This document shows, piece by piece, positions 36,939 through 46,445 of a DNA stretch of 64,000 nt (positions are counted from its first letter, which is position 1; every line of letters starts with the position of its first letter). This DNA comes from Paracoccaceae bacterium. Its GTDB lineage: Bacteria > Pseudomonadota > Alphaproteobacteria > Rhodobacterales > Rhodobacteraceae. The position numbers and the translations under genes are program-made. The stretch lies in contig JAGRDY010000031.1 in NCBI GenBank assembly GCA_020446815.1, positions 62,001-126,000 on the forward strand. Reading direction: 5' to 3'. The notes beneath the pieces are model-generated. The model was not told the DNA's origin and did not search any database. It saw only the letters and a program-made list of their open reading frames with translations.

Positions 36939-37511
36939 TCAGGTTTTTGCCGGGGCGTCACAAGGCGGCGGCGGGGCGGGCCGTGTCGCCAGAGCAAGGT
37001 GGCGCGCCAGTTCCGTGTTGAGCGCGACCCTCTCGTCTTCGCTCAGAAACGCTCCGATCTCCACTTCGCGCCCGTTGCCCTTCATCGTCAGATAATTGGG
37101 TACCGGCCCCTTGGACGGGTGTATCTGAACAGTGACCCAATAGGCATTGGCCTGCCACTGTCGTGCCGGTTTGCCGCGTTCCAGCCGGGTCAGTTCGCAG
37201 CGATCGGGGCCGATGCGAAATATCTCCAGGATTTCGCCGTCGCGATAGCTGCGCGCCAGGGCCCACCACATGCCCGCCACCGCCAGCGCGAGGAAAGGAA
37301 GCAGCGCCCACAGGACGGCCGACCCGATCACGGCCAACAGCGGAAATGCCAGCAAGGTCGCGGTGGTCGCGATGAATACCACAAAGCCCTTTCGCGGCAG
37401 CGACCGATAAGGCCACAAATGCAGCTCGAACGCCATTGCGCCGGGCACATTGCAAAAGGCCCCGGGCTGTGCCGGGGCCTTTTCTGCTGATTTCACCCAT
37501 TCATAGGGCAT
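36939..37511 (-). CDS. DUF2244 membrane protein
   Basis: A 190-residue protein with two adjacent membrane helices (FVVFIATTATLLAFPLLAVIG and LWALLPFLALAVAGMWWALARSY) followed by a cytoplasmic domain starting RDGEILEIFRIGPDRCELTRLERGK. This fits DUF2244, which is often found near cytochrome oxidase genes; ctaD is the next gene upstream on this strand. ATG 37511 (MPYEWVKS) is chosen; a GTG at 37538 is possible. Function is unknown. Confidence 0.75.
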   Translation of the reverse strand: MPYEWVKSAEKAPAQPGAFCNVPGAMAFELHLWPYRSLPRKGFVVFIATTATLLAFPLLAVIGSAVLWALLPFLALAVAGMWWALARSYRDGEILEIFRIGPDRCELTRLERGKPARQWQANAYWVTVQIHPSKGPVPNYLTMKGNGREVEIGAFLSEDERVALNTELARHLALATRPAPPPPCDAPAKT

Positions 37512-37604
37512 GGCCGTCCCGTTTGCAGCGTCTCGCACTTAATCCGTCTGCGCCGGTCAAACGCCGGGCCTGACGCTTGCCCTCGCCCGCCATCCCTGTC
37601 GCCT

Positions 37605-37631
37605 GCCGTCACGCCGGCCCGGCGTGACGGC
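37605..37631. other. Perfect 12-bp inverted repeat between ctaD and the DUF2244 gene
   Basis: GCCGTCACGCCG and CGGCGTGACGGC are perfect complements separated by three bases (GCC). It lies about 100 bp downstream of the ctaD stop on the minus strand and has no T-run, so it could be a Rho-assisted terminator or a 3' mRNA-stabilising hairpin. The rest of the 222-bp gap shows nothing recognisable. Confidence 0.55.
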
Positions 37632-37733
37632 GGCGTGTCCCACGCGGATCAGCCTGACCTTGGATCGGCTGTTCGCTGCCTCTCGCTTCGCTCGCGCGCG
37701 AAAGGTGATGCGTGACGTTTTGGTCGAAACGCA

Positions 37734-39404
37734 TCAGTGCGCGTGGCTGTGGTCCCAGTCCGACGGTTTTGGCAATTGCTCGAAAGTATGTTCCGGCGGC
37801 GGGCAGGGCAGGGTCCATTCCAGCGTATCCGCGTATTCGTTCCAGTAGTTGTTCTTCGTGACCCGCGCCCCGCGGGTGATCGTGTATAACATGATACCGA
37901 AGAAGAACACGAAGGACGCGAAGGACAAAAACGCCCCCAGCGAAGAGATGTAGTTCCAGTGCGCGAAGGCCTCGGGGTAGTCGATATAGCGGCGCGGCAT
38001 GCCCTGACGGCCCAGGAAGTGCTGGGGGAAGAAAGTCAGGTTGACGCCGACGAACATCGTCCAGAAATGCAGCTTGCCCGCCCATTCCGGGTACTGACGG
38101 CCCGACATCTTGCCGATCCAGTAATAGAGGCCGGCAAAGATCGCAAAGGCCGCGCCGATGCTCATCACATAGTGGAAATGGGCCACGACATAATAGGTGT
38201 CGTGATAGACCCGGTCGACCGGGGCCTGGCTGACCACGATGCCGGTGACACCGCCGATGGTAAACAAGAACACGAAGCCGATGGCAAAGAGCATCGGTGT
38301 CTTGAATTCGATCGAGCCGCCCCACATCGTCGCGATCCAGGAAAAGACCTTGATCCCGGTCGGCACCGCAATGGTCATGGTGGCCAGCATGAAATAGCTC
38401 TGCTGGGTCAGCGACATGCCCACCGTGAACATGTGATGCGCCCAGACGACGAAGCCAAGTGTTCCGATGGCCACCATCGCATAGACCATCGGCAGATAGC
38501 CGAAGATCGGTTTTCTTGAAAAAGTCGAAATCACATGAGAGATGATGCCGAAACCGGGCACGATGACGATATAGACCTCGGGATGGCCGAAGAACCACAA
38601 GATATGCTGATAAAGGATCGGATCGCCCCCGCCCGACGCCTGAAAGAAGGTCGTGCCGAAGTTGCGGTCGGTCAACAGCATGGTGATCCCCCCCGCCAGA
38701 ACCGGCAGCGACAGAAGGATCAGCCAGGCGGTGACAAAGATCGACCAGGCGAACAGCGGCACCTTGTGCAGGGTCATGCCCGGTGCGCGCATGTTGAGAA
38801 ATGTGGTGATCATGTTGATGGCGCCGAGAATCGAGGAGGCGCCCGACAGATGCACGGCAAAGATCGCCAGATCCATCGACCAGCCGCCTTCGCTGGTCGA
38901 GAGCGGCGGGTATAGCACCCAGCCGACACCGGCGCCGACCTGGCCGCCCTCGCTGGGGCTGACCACCGAGGCGATGGCAAGCGAGGTTCCCGCCACATAA
39001 AGCCAGTAGGAAAGGTTGTTCATCCGCGGAAAGGCCATATCGGGCGCGCCGATATGCAAGGGCATGAAATAGTTGCCAAAGCCGCCGAACAGGGCCGGGA
39101 TCACCACGAAAAACATCATCAGGATGCCATGCGCGGTCACCAGGACGTTCCACAAGTGGCCATTCGGGGTGCAGGGCGCGTCCGATGCCAGAAGGCGCGC
39201 GCCCTCCATGCACATGTGCTGAACGCCCGGATGCATCAGTTCCAGCCGCATGTAGACGGTGAATGCCACCGAAATGAAGCCGACGACCGCAGCCGTGAAG
39301 ATGTAAAGAATTCCGATATCTTTATGATTGGTCGACATGAACCAGCGGGTGAAGAAACCCGGATGTCCATGTTCGTCGTGGCCCTGTACGGCTGCGTCGG
39401 CCAT
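37734..39404 (-). CDS. ctaD: Cytochrome c oxidase subunit I (aa3 type)
   Basis: A 556-residue haem-copper oxidase subunit with twelve membrane helices. Haem a ligand in [14 protein letters not shown], CuB ligands and the crosslinked Tyr in [17 protein letters not shown], the His pair in [11 protein letters not shown], and haem a3/a ligands in [15 protein letters not shown]. The [23 protein letters not shown] stretch with the D-channel Asn is present, as in A-type oxidases. ATG 39404 (MADAAVQG) has GGGAG upstream; an ATG at 39422 is less likely. The other oxidase subunits are not in the window. Confidence 0.96.
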   Translation of the reverse strand: MADAAVQGHDEHGHPGFFTRWFMSTNHKDIGILYIFTAAVVGFISVAFTVYMRLELMHPGVQHMCMEGARLLASDAPCTPNGHLWNVLVTAHGILMMFFVVIPALFGGFGNYFMPLHIGAPDMAFPRMNNLSYWLYVAGTSLAIASVVSPSEGGQVGAGVGWVLYPPLSTSEGGWSMDLAIFAVHLSGASSILGAINMITTFLNMRAPGMTLHKVPLFAWSIFVTAWLILLSLPVLAGGITMLLTDRNFGTTFFQASGGGDPILYQHILWFFGHPEVYIVIVPGFGIISHVISTFSRKPIFGYLPMVYAMVAIGTLGFVVWAHHMFTVGMSLTQQSYFMLATMTIAVPTGIKVFSWIATMWGGSIEFKTPMLFAIGFVFLFTIGGVTGIVVSQAPVDRVYHDTYYVVAHFHYVMSIGAAFAIFAGLYYWIGKMSGRQYPEWAGKLHFWTMFVGVNLTFFPQHFLGRQGMPRRYIDYPEAFAHWNYISSLGAFLSFASFVFFFGIMLYTITRGARVTKNNYWNEYADTLEWTLPCPPPEHTFEQLPKPSDWDHSHAH

Positions 39405-39601
39405 GCTGATCTCCCATTTCATTCGCGGCGGCGTGCGGCACGGGCCAACGCCGGAGTGTCAGGACGTAATAAGCCGGCTTGACCGCTTGGGCAATCGCAG
39501 AAGCGCCTGCCAGCCCGGAAAAAATCCTCCGCCCGGTCGGATAAAAACCCGGTTGTTGCGGCGATGCAAGGCGAATGACGCGATTTCGTTATCCCTGCCT
39601 G

Positions 39602-40354
39602 TTATCCCCGCGCCGGCCTTTCCGCCGCCACGGACGCGCGGGATGTGCCGCCGAAAACCGTGCCAAAGGTCCGCGACAGGGCGGCGTCGACATCGGGCAG
39701 GGTTGCCGGCGAACCAAGCTCGGCAAGGCTGGTCACGCCGTGCCCGGCGATGCCGCAAGGCACGATACCGTCGAAATGCGACAGATCCGGTGCGACATTG
39801 ATGGAAATGCCGTGAAAGGTGATCCACTTTCTGATCTTGACACCGATCGCGGCGATCTTGTCCTCGCGCGGTGCGAAGGCCGGTGCGCAGGCCGGTGCGC
39901 AGGCCGGTGCGCGGGACGGTGCGCCGTGTCCCTCCGGTCTGGCCACCCAAACCCCGACGCGGCCCGCGCGCCGTTCGCCCCTGACCCCGAACTCGGCCAG
40001 TGTCGCGATGATCCAGGTCTCCAGCATCGTGACGAAAGCGCGGATATCGCGCCCCCTGCGGTTCAGATCGAGCATCACGTAGACCACCCGCTGGCCTGGT
40101 CCGTGATAGGTATATTGCCCGCCGCGCCGCGCGTCGAAAACGGGAAACCGGCCCGGGTCGATCAGATCCTGGGGTCTGGCCGACGTGCCGGCGGTATAAA
40201 GGGGGGGATGCTCCAAAAGCCAGATCAGTTCCCGCGCCTGCCCGGCGGCGATCGCCGCCACGCGGTCCTCCATCGCCCCGAGCGCCGTTTCATAGGGCAC
40301 CAGATCCGCGCTGACCGCCCAGTCGATCATCTCATCACCCGCCATACCGGTCAT
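39602..40354 (-). CDS. lipB: Octanoyl-[acyl-carrier-protein]:protein transferase (lipoate biosynthesis)
   Basis: A 250-residue LipB. It transfers octanoyl from ACP to lipoyl domains. Motifs are [15 protein letters not shown], the [20 protein letters not shown] signature, the conserved Lys in [13 protein letters not shown] and the active-site Cys in [16 protein letters not shown] 40354 ([12 protein letters not shown]) starts the family domain. Between the GRVGVWV strand and EDKIAAIG there is an extra run of about 16 residues with APAC repeats, encoded by a 12-bp tandem repeat. Otherwise the length is normal. Confidence 0.93.
   Translation of the reverse strand: MTGMAGDEMIDWAVSADLVPYETALGAMEDRVAAIAAGQARELIWLLEHPPLYTAGTSARPQDLIDPGRFPVFDARRGGQYTYHGPGQRVVYVMLDLNRRGRDIRAFVTMLETWIIATLAEFGVRGERRAGRVGVWVARPEGHGAPSRAPACAPACAPAFAPREDKIAAIGVKIRKWITFHGISINVAPDLSHFDGIVPCGIAGHGVTSLAELGSPATLPDVDAALSRTFGTVFGGTSRASVAAERPARG
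39870..39923. repeat. 12-bp tandem repeat inside lipB
   Basis: Units of GGTGCGCAGGCC or close variants start at 39870, 39882, 39894 and 39906, with a partial fifth at 39918. On the coding (minus) strand each 12-bp unit encodes Ala-Pro-Ala-Cys or a variant, so the frame is kept whatever the copy number. Units two and three are identical. Confidence 0.9.
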
Positions 40355-40594
40355 AAATCCTGCCTGCCGCCCAACGCGGCCTTTAAAGATTATATCGAGC
40401 CGGCGGGCAAGGACAGGGGGTGGGCGGCAAGCGGCCTTCTCGCCCCATTCGCCTTGCGGCTTAGGGGCTTTTGTCAGCGCGGCGTTCGGATTTTTGGTGA
40501 AATGACATGCCGCGCCCTTTTTGCCGTACCGCCCAAATATGGGCTTCACTTCGCCCCATGGCTCGGCTAAGAAGCGGCACCTCATGCCATGGGA

Positions 40595-40624
40595 AGCGAT
40601 CCATAGCGATCCACAGCGATCCCA
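40595..40624 (+). repeat. Three 10-bp repeats just upstream of tRNA-Leu
   Basis: AGCGATCCAT, AGCGATCCAC and AGCGATCCCA follow each other without gaps, 11 bases before the tRNA-Leu gene. They are flanked by CCATGGG on the left and CCCATG overlapping the right end, which can pair. The 10-bp period is one DNA helical turn. The rest of the lipB-tRNA gap (40355-40594) shows no other feature apart from T-rich tracts near 40495 and 40525. Confidence 0.75.
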
Positions 40625-40635
40625 TGACAAAAAGT

Positions 40636-40722
40636 GCGGTCGTGGCGGAATTGGTAGACGCGCAGCGTTGAGGTCGCTGTGGGCTAACCCCCGTGGAAGT
40701 TCGAGTCTTCTCGACCGCACCA
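40636..40722 (+). tRNA. tRNA-Leu (anticodon GAG), CCA encoded
   Basis: An 87-base class II tRNA with acceptor stem GCGGTCG/CGACCGC. The anticodon arm is CAGCG-TTGAGGT-CGCTG (anticodon GAG). A long variable arm and a T arm with TTCGAGT follow. The sequence CCTCTTTTTGC just downstream may end transcription. Confidence 0.96.
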
Positions 40723-41052
40723 CTTCCTCTTTTTGCTGCAAGACCTTCTAACCCTTTGAAGGGAAGGGTGGTTTCGATCGCTCGGCATGTTGTTTTTCGC
40801 GAATATGGCAGCGGTGCCGCCCCCCCCGAGAAACGGCATGATCCCGCAACCTTCGGTGCCCCTGGAATTTTGCAAGAACCATCATTTCCGGCGGTCGCCT
40901 TGCTGACAGTCGGGTTATTGCCGGCGCCGGCGGATTCATGGCCGAATGCACAGGTGGACATGATAGCTTCCGCAGGGGCATGATGGTCGCAGATGTCCGA
41001 GTCGGAGAAACCAACAATACCATAACCGGACCGTCAAACAGGGAGATCGAAG
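40723..41052 (+). other. Non-coding region between tRNA-Leu and the second ABC importer operon
   Basis: No gene is evident in these 330 bases. Short frames on either strand have no ribosome site or family features. The region should contain the promoter of the importer operon, but I see no clear -35/-10 pair. GGGAG at 41040 is the ribosome site of the next gene. Confidence 0.5.
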
Positions 41053-42612
41053 ATGTCACAAACACCCCAACACGGCCTTACCCGCCGCTCGCTACTCGCG
41101 TCCGCTGGCGCATTCGGGGCCGCCAGCACGCTTTCGCCGCGCATGGCGTGGTCGCAGGACGGCAAGATACTCAAGATCAGATCCTACAGCGATATTCAGA
41201 TACTCGACCCTTCGTTCCGTCTCTCGACGCCCGAAGGGGACATCATGACGGCGATCTTCGCCGGGCTGGCGAATTACACCAACGGCGATGAATGGAACTG
41301 GCGGCCGGTCGCGGTGGAAACGCTCGAACAGCTCGATGATCTGACCATCGCTTTCAAGCTTCGCGACAAGATCGGTTTCACCGACGGTTTCGGGCAGATG
41401 ACCGCCGAGGATGTGAAATTCTCAATCGAGCGCGTTGCCGACCCTGCCAATGAAAGCCCCTATGCGGGCGATTGGGATGCGCTCAAGGAGGTCGAGGTCA
41501 AGGATACCCTGTCGGGGATCATCCATCTGAAGAACAAGTTTGTCCCGCTCTGGTCCACAACCTTGCCGACCGCGACCTGCTGCATCCTGTCGAAGGCGGC
41601 GGTCGAGAAGGAGGGCGGCAAGCTCGGCACCAAGCCCGTGGCGCAGTCCGGCCCCTACATCATGACGGAATGGACGCCGAAACAGCGCACCATTCTCAAG
41701 CGCAACCCCGACTGGGCCTATGAACCGGGCGGATACGAGGAAATCCAGATCTTTCCCATCGAAGACCCGGCCGCCGCCGAAATCGGCTTCGAGGCTGGCG
41801 ATCTCGACCATACCTGGACGGCCGTGTCGTCGATTTCACGCTTGAAGGAAAACCCCCCGCCGGGTGGTGTGATGCTGGAAAAACCTTCGCTCGCCTATGT
41901 CTGGATGGGGATCAATCAGGATGTGCCCCCCTTCGACAACAAGCAGATCCGCCGCGCCGTGCAGCACGCCATCGACCGCGAAACAGTGGTCGAGGCCGCG
42001 TATTTCGGGGCCGCGTCCACCTCGACCGGCATTATCGCGCCCGGGCTTCCGGGGCATCGCGAGGCGGTGCTTTACGACTATGATCCTGACAAGGCCCGTG
42101 AACTGCTGGCCGCGGAAGGCGCCACCGACCTGTCGGTGACGCTGGACATTCTCAACCAGTCCGAACGCCTTGCCGCGGCGCAGGTCATTCAGGCCAACCT
42201 TGCCGATGTCGGAATCAAATGTGAAATCAAGCAAAACGACAGCGGCACATTCTGGACGCTCGGCGCCAAGGAAGGCGACTACTGGAACAAGCTGCAACTG
42301 ATCATGGGGCGGTTTTCCATGCAGCCGGACCCGAGCTGGGCGACCGTCTGGTTCACGCCGGAACAGATCGGCGTGTGGAACTGGGAACGGTTCAACAGCC
42401 AGGATTTTGCCGAGCTTCACGCTCAGGGCCTGATTGAAAGCGATCCGGTCAAGCGGGACGAGATTTACCGCGCCATGCAGGATCTGATGGATGAAAGCGG
42501 CTGTTATGTGTTCCTGACCCACGAAGTCACCGGCGTGCTGCACCGCGACACGGTGATCCCGGGGCTCAAGCCCAATGGCGAATCGCTGCTGCCAGACTTC
42601 AAGCCCGCCTGA
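41053..42612 (+). CDS. ABC transporter substrate-binding protein, family 5, Tat-exported
   Basis: A 519-residue SBP_bac_5 protein. The N terminus has the twin-arginine motif LTRRSLLASAGAFGAASTL with probable cleavage after AWSQ or nearby. Family blocks include RDKIGFTDGFGQMTAEDVKFSIERV and DNKQIRRAVQHAIDRETVV. It binds the transported solute in the periplasm; the downstream CocE-type hydrolases suggest a peptide or an ester/amide compound. GGGAG precedes ATG 41053. A hairpin separates it from the permeases. Confidence 0.88.
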   Translation: MSQTPQHGLTRRSLLASAGAFGAASTLSPRMAWSQDGKILKIRSYSDIQILDPSFRLSTPEGDIMTAIFAGLANYTNGDEWNWRPVAVETLEQLDDLTIAFKLRDKIGFTDGFGQMTAEDVKFSIERVADPANESPYAGDWDALKEVEVKDTLSGIIHLKNKFVPLWSTTLPTATCCILSKAAVEKEGGKLGTKPVAQSGPYIMTEWTPKQRTILKRNPDWAYEPGGYEEIQIFPIEDPAAAEIGFEAGDLDHTWTAVSSISRLKENPPPGGVMLEKPSLAYVWMGINQDVPPFDNKQIRRAVQHAIDRETVVEAAYFGAASTSTGIIAPGLPGHREAVLYDYDPDKARELLAAEGATDLSVTLDILNQSERLAAAQVIQANLADVGIKCEIKQNDSGTFWTLGAKEGDYWNKLQLIMGRFSMQPDPSWATVWFTPEQIGVWNWERFNSQDFAELHAQGLIESDPVKRDEIYRAMQDLMDESGCYVFLTHEVTGVLHRDTVIPGLKPNGESLLPDFKPA

Positions 42613-42624
42613 ACCTGACAATCC

Positions 42625-42647
42625 GGGGCGGCAAAACGGGCCGCCCC
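42625..42647 (+). other. Stem-loop between binding-protein gene and permease genes (second importer)
   Basis: GGGGCGGC and GCCGCCCC form an 8-bp GC stem with a 7-base loop, 12 bases after the binding-protein stop and 22 bases before the permease start. There is no T-run. The position matches the hairpin at 17384-17410. Confidence 0.6.
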
Positions 42648-42669
42648 GCTTCAGGCCAGAGGAGGGGCG

Positions 42670-43614
42670 ATGCTCGACTATGCCGTAAAGCGGCTCGGAC
42701 TGGCGGTGGTCATCGTGTCGGTGGCGATGCTGCTGCTGTTTTCGATGATCTACCTTATTCCCGGCGATCCGGCCTCGGTGGCGCTGGGGCCGCGCGCGAC
42801 CGAGGCGATGAAGGCGGCCCTGCGCGAACGCATGGGGCTTGACCAGCCGATCTGGGTGCAGTTCTGGAACTTCTATTCCAGGGCGTGGATGGGCGATCTG
42901 GGCACCGAAGTGCTGTCCGAACGCCCGGTTCTGACGGTTGTCGGCGAACAGCTGCCCTACACGCTGGCGCTCGTTGCCGGCGGCATTACCTGGTCGGTGG
43001 CGCTGGGCATTCCGCTGGGCTGCTGGGCGGCGGTCAGGCGGGGCAGCTGGATCGACCGGGTGGTGGGGGTGCTTTCCGTCGCGGTAATCGCGGTGCCGTC
43101 CTTTGTGGTGGCCATTTATGCGTTGTTGATCTTTGCGGTCGCCCTGCAATGGTTGCCCGCCATCGGCGCGGGCAAACCCGGCGATCTCGGCGATCAGCTC
43201 GTTCACCTCATCCTGCCATCGCTGGCCGTCGGTCTGGGCTGGGTGGGATACATCGCCCGGATTGTGCGCGCCTCGATGCTCGAAGTGCTCGAGGCGAGCC
43301 ATATCCGCACCGCCTATGCCTTCGGCCTGCCCGACAGGCTGATCATCTACCGCTATGCCCTGTCGATCGCCATCCTGCCCACGGTGACGCTTCTTGGTAT
43401 CGGGGTGGGTCAGATGCTGTCCTCGGCCGTCTTCGCCGAGATCGTCTTTTCGCGCCCCGGCATCGGCAAGCTCGTCTATGACGCGATCCTGACGCGCAAC
43501 TTTCCGGTGGTGTCGGGCGCGGTGCTGGTGACGACGGCCTTTTTCGTTCTTCTCAATCTTCTTGCAGATCTCATCGTCGGAGCATTGGACCCCCGTGTCA
43601 GAAGCAGTTTCTGA
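42670..43614 (+). CDS. ABC transporter permease, DppB/OppB type
   Basis: A 314-residue membrane protein of about six helices starting LDYAVKRLGLAVVIVSVAMLLLFSMIYLIPGDP. The EAA loop is LEASHIRTAYAFGLPDRLIIYRYALSIAILP. GAGGAGGGG lies just before ATG 42670. Its 3' end overlaps the probable start of the next permease by 20 bases. Confidence 0.87.
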   Translation: MLDYAVKRLGLAVVIVSVAMLLLFSMIYLIPGDPASVALGPRATEAMKAALRERMGLDQPIWVQFWNFYSRAWMGDLGTEVLSERPVLTVVGEQLPYTLALVAGGITWSVALGIPLGCWAAVRRGSWIDRVVGVLSVAVIAVPSFVVAIYALLIFAVALQWLPAIGAGKPGDLGDQLVHLILPSLAVGLGWVGYIARIVRASMLEVLEASHIRTAYAFGLPDRLIIYRYALSIAILPTVTLLGIGVGQMLSSAVFAEIVFSRPGIGKLVYDAILTRNFPVVSGAVLVTTAFFVLLNLLADLIVGALDPRVRSSF

Positions 43615-44470
43615 ACCTGCCGTAAGCCGCGGCAAGACCGCCAGGGCCGCGCTGCGGCTCTTGCGCGAACCGCTGGGCGCCTTTGCGCTGGTGTTGGTGG
43701 TGGGGGTGATCGCGGCGGCAGTCTTTGCCGATGTCCTGGCCAGCGCCGACCCGTCGAAGATCGCCCCGCGCGACAGGTTCATGGCCCCCGGAATGGAACA
43801 TCTGCTGGGCACGGACCAGCTGGGGCGCGATCTTTTCTCGCGGGTGCTCTTCGGGGGGCGGATCGCCTTGACCGTCGCACTCGGCTCGACAGGCGTATCG
43901 CTGCTGATCGGCGTGGCGCTGGGGCTGGTCGCGGGGTATGGGCCGCGCTGGCTCGACAATCTGCTGATCCTTCTGTTCGATGCGATAAAGAGCTTTCCGA
44001 CCGTAATGCTGGCGCTGGCCTTCGTGACGCTATTCGGGCCTTCCCTGACGGCGGTGGTCGTGGTGGTGGTGATCGTCAACGTGCCCGGTTACGCGCGCAT
44101 CATCCGCACCCAGACCATCGCGCTGAAAAGCGCCGAATTCGTGACCGCCGCGCAAAGCATGGGGGCCGGCACGGCGCGTATCCTGCGCGTGCATATCCTG
44201 CCCAATGTGATCGGCCCGATCCTGATACTGGCGTCGATGGATATCCCCGTGGTCATCGCCATCGAGGCAGGGATGAGCTTTCTCGGCCTTGGCGTGCGTC
44301 CGCCCACGCCAAGCTGGGGGGCGATCCTGAACGACGGCTTCGCCAATATCCGCGAAACCGTCTGGATCGTGTTCGCGGGCGGGATGCCGATCATCCTGAC
44401 CACGCTGGGCTTCACCTTTCTGGGCGAGGCATTGCGCGACATCTTCGATCCCCGGCTCAAGGCGCGCTGA
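43595..44470 (+). CDS. ABC transporter permease, DppC/OppC type
   Basis: A 291-residue permease when started at GTG 43595; a TTG at 43562 would add 11 residues deep inside the upstream gene. It has the N-terminal DppC pattern (LLGTDQLGRDLFSRVLFGGRIALTVALG) and an EAA loop (FVTAAQSMGAGTARILRVHILPNVIGPIL). The stop shares a base with the next ATG (TGATG), so the following ATPase is coupled. Confidence 0.85.
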   Translation: MSEAVSEPAVSRGKTARAALRLLREPLGAFALVLVVGVIAAAVFADVLASADPSKIAPRDRFMAPGMEHLLGTDQLGRDLFSRVLFGGRIALTVALGSTGVSLLIGVALGLVAGYGPRWLDNLLILLFDAIKSFPTVMLALAFVTLFGPSLTAVVVVVVIVNVPGYARIIRTQTIALKSAEFVTAAQSMGAGTARILRVHILPNVIGPILILASMDIPVVIAIEAGMSFLGLGVRPPTPSWGAILNDGFANIRETVWIVFAGGMPIILTTLGFTFLGEALRDIFDPRLKAR

Positions 44471-45456
44471 TGAACGTACTGGAAATAAACGAGCTCAATG
44501 TGTCCTTCGCGACCGAGGAAGGGGTCGTGCATGCCTTGAAGGATGTATCCTTCACCGTTCCCGAACGCCGGGTTGTCGGCGTTGTGGGGGAAAGCGGCTG
44601 CGGCAAGTCCACGCTGATCAACGCGATCCTCGGGCTACTTGCCAAGAACGGCCGGATCGACGGGGGCACGATTCTTTTCGAAGCCGGAAGCGACCTGACA
44701 AGGCTTGGCCCCGCCGAAATGCGCGCCCTGCGGGGGGTGCGCATCTCGACCGTGTTCCAGGATCCCATGGGGGCCCTGAACCCGGTCATCTCGGTCGGCC
44801 GGCAGATGGCCAATGTTCAGTACCGGTCGGGACGGTCGCAAGCGGAAAAAATGGCGCTGGCCGCGGCAATGCTGAGGCAGGTCCGCATCCCCGATGCGAC
44901 GGCCGCGCTGGGCCGCTATCCGCATGAATTTTCGGGCGGCATGAAACAGCGTATCGCCATTGCCATGGCGCTGATGATGGAGCCGGCGCTGCTGATCGCG
45001 GATGAACCGACAACCGCGCTGGATGCGACTCTCGAGGTGGCGACGATCGAGTTGCTCAGGGAGTTGCAGGAAAAGATCGGCTGTTCGGTGCTGTTCATCT
45101 CGCACCATCTCGGGGTCATCGCGGAGCTTTGCGACGACGTCGTGGTGATGTATGCGGGCGAAGTGGTCGAACGCGGCACCACACGGCAGGTGTTCAACGA
45201 CCCGCGCCACCCCTATACCCAACGGCTTCTGGAATGCGATCCGGCGCGGCAGGCGCAACGGGTGCGCCGACTGCCCACCATCGCCGGTGAAATCCCCGAC
45301 CTGCGCTGCCGGCCGGCGGGCTGCATTTTCGCCCCGCGCTGCTTTCGCCGGTTCGACGCCTGCGCCAAGGCGCCGCCCGAACAGGATATCGGAGGCGGCC
45401 ATGTGGCGCGATGTTTTTTGGCCGAGCAGCCCGAAACGGCAAAGGAGCGGACATGA
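44470..45456 (+). CDS. ABC transporter ATP-binding protein, DppD/OppD type
   Basis: A 328-residue ATPase. Walker A is GESGCGKST, the signature FSGGMKQRIAIAMAL, Walker B LLIADEPTTALD and the switch His lies in FISHHLGV. The C-terminal oligopeptide domain has RPAGCIFAPRCFRRFDAC and two further cysteines, which in relatives bind an Fe-S cluster. It overlaps the neighbours at both ends. Confidence 0.9.
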   Translation: MNVLEINELNVSFATEEGVVHALKDVSFTVPERRVVGVVGESGCGKSTLINAILGLLAKNGRIDGGTILFEAGSDLTRLGPAEMRALRGVRISTVFQDPMGALNPVISVGRQMANVQYRSGRSQAEKMALAAAMLRQVRIPDATAALGRYPHEFSGGMKQRIAIAMALMMEPALLIADEPTTALDATLEVATIELLRELQEKIGCSVLFISHHLGVIAELCDDVVVMYAGEVVERGTTRQVFNDPRHPYTQRLLECDPARQAQRVRRLPTIAGEIPDLRCRPAGCIFAPRCFRRFDACAKAPPEQDIGGGHVARCFLAEQPETAKERT

Positions 45457-46445
45457 ATGATGATCCGATCCTGAAGGTCGAGGATGTCGAGGTTACCTTC
45501 ACCGTCGGCCGCATCGGCAGGCGCAACGCGATCCTTGGTGTCGCCGGCGTCAGCTTTGAGCTTCGGCGGGGCGAAACCTTTGCGCTGGTCGGGGAAAGCG
45601 GGTCGGGCAAGACCACGCTGGCGCGGGCCGTCAACGGGTTACAGGCGATTTCGGCGGGCGCGATCACCTTCGAGGGGCAGCGCATCGACGGGCTTGACCG
45701 GAAGGCCATGAAACCGCTGAGGCGGCGCATGTCGATGATGTTTCAGGATCCGGTCGGATCGCTTTCGCCGCGCATGTCGGTGGGCGATATCGTCACCGAA
45801 CCCTTGCGCATTCATGGCTTCGAGGGCCGCGATCTGAAGGATGAGGCGGCGCGGCTCTTGCCGCTTGTCGGGCTGCCGCTCGAATATGCCGATCGCTATC
45901 CCCACCAGCTTTCGGGCGGGCAGGCGCGGCGCGTCGGCGTGGCGCGGGCCATCGCGCTCGACCCGGTGCTGATCATCGCCGACGAACCGACGGCGGGGCT
46001 GGATGTATCGGTTCAGGGCGAGGTTCTCAACCTGCTCAATGAGCTGCGCGAAAGGCTGGGACTGGCCATGGTGATCATCACCCACAACCTGCATGTGGTG
46101 CACCATGTCGCCGACAGGATGGCGGTGATGTATCTGGGCCGGTTTGTCGAGACGGGCGCGACGCAAGCCGTCTTCGGCGCGCCCGCCCATCCCTATACGG
46201 CGGCGCTTTTGTCGGCCAACCCGGAACCCGACCCGGACCGCGCCCAAAACCGCATTTCCCTGCCCGCCGAGGTGCCGTCGCTTCTGGCCCGACCGGCGGG
46301 GTGCGAGTTTCATACCCGCTGCCCGTGGGCGCGCGACAACTGCCGCACGGTCGCACCGCCGCGGGTGGCGCTGGAAGACCGCAGCCTGAGCTGTCACTAT
46401 CCCCTCAAACCCGGCGCGCGCCCGCCACGAAGAGAGCGACCATGA
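45453..46445 (+). CDS. ABC transporter ATP-binding protein, DppF/OppF type
   Basis: A 330-residue ATPase. Walker A is GESGSGKTT, the signature LSGGQARRVGVARAI and Walker B LIIADEPTAGLD. The C terminus again has RPAGCEFHTRCPWARDNCR. ATG 45453 overlaps the preceding stop (ATGA) and has AAGGAG upstream. Its stop overlaps the CocE-type hydrolase start, so the transporter and hydrolase are one transcript. Confidence 0.9.
   Translation: MNDDPILKVEDVEVTFTVGRIGRRNAILGVAGVSFELRRGETFALVGESGSGKTTLARAVNGLQAISAGAITFEGQRIDGLDRKAMKPLRRRMSMMFQDPVGSLSPRMSVGDIVTEPLRIHGFEGRDLKDEAARLLPLVGLPLEYADRYPHQLSGGQARRVGVARAIALDPVLIIADEPTAGLDVSVQGEVLNLLNELRERLGLAMVIITHNLHVVHHVADRMAVMYLGRFVETGATQAVFGAPAHPYTAALLSANPEPDPDRAQNRISLPAEVPSLLARPAGCEFHTRCPWARDNCRTVAPPRVALEDRSLSCHYPLKPGARPPRRERP

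Noticed and set aside
37512-37538. N-terminal extension of the DUF2244 protein to a GTG at 37538
   Set aside because: The extra nine residues are not family-like and the GTG has no ribosome site; ATG 37511 fits better.
37605-37631. Hairpin between ctaD and DUF2244 as a strong intrinsic terminator
   Set aside because: The stem is perfect but no T-run follows in either direction, so it was recorded only as an inverted repeat.
39870-39923. Direct repeats considered as a CRISPR array
   Set aside because: The units are contiguous 12-mers without spacers and lie in frame inside lipB.
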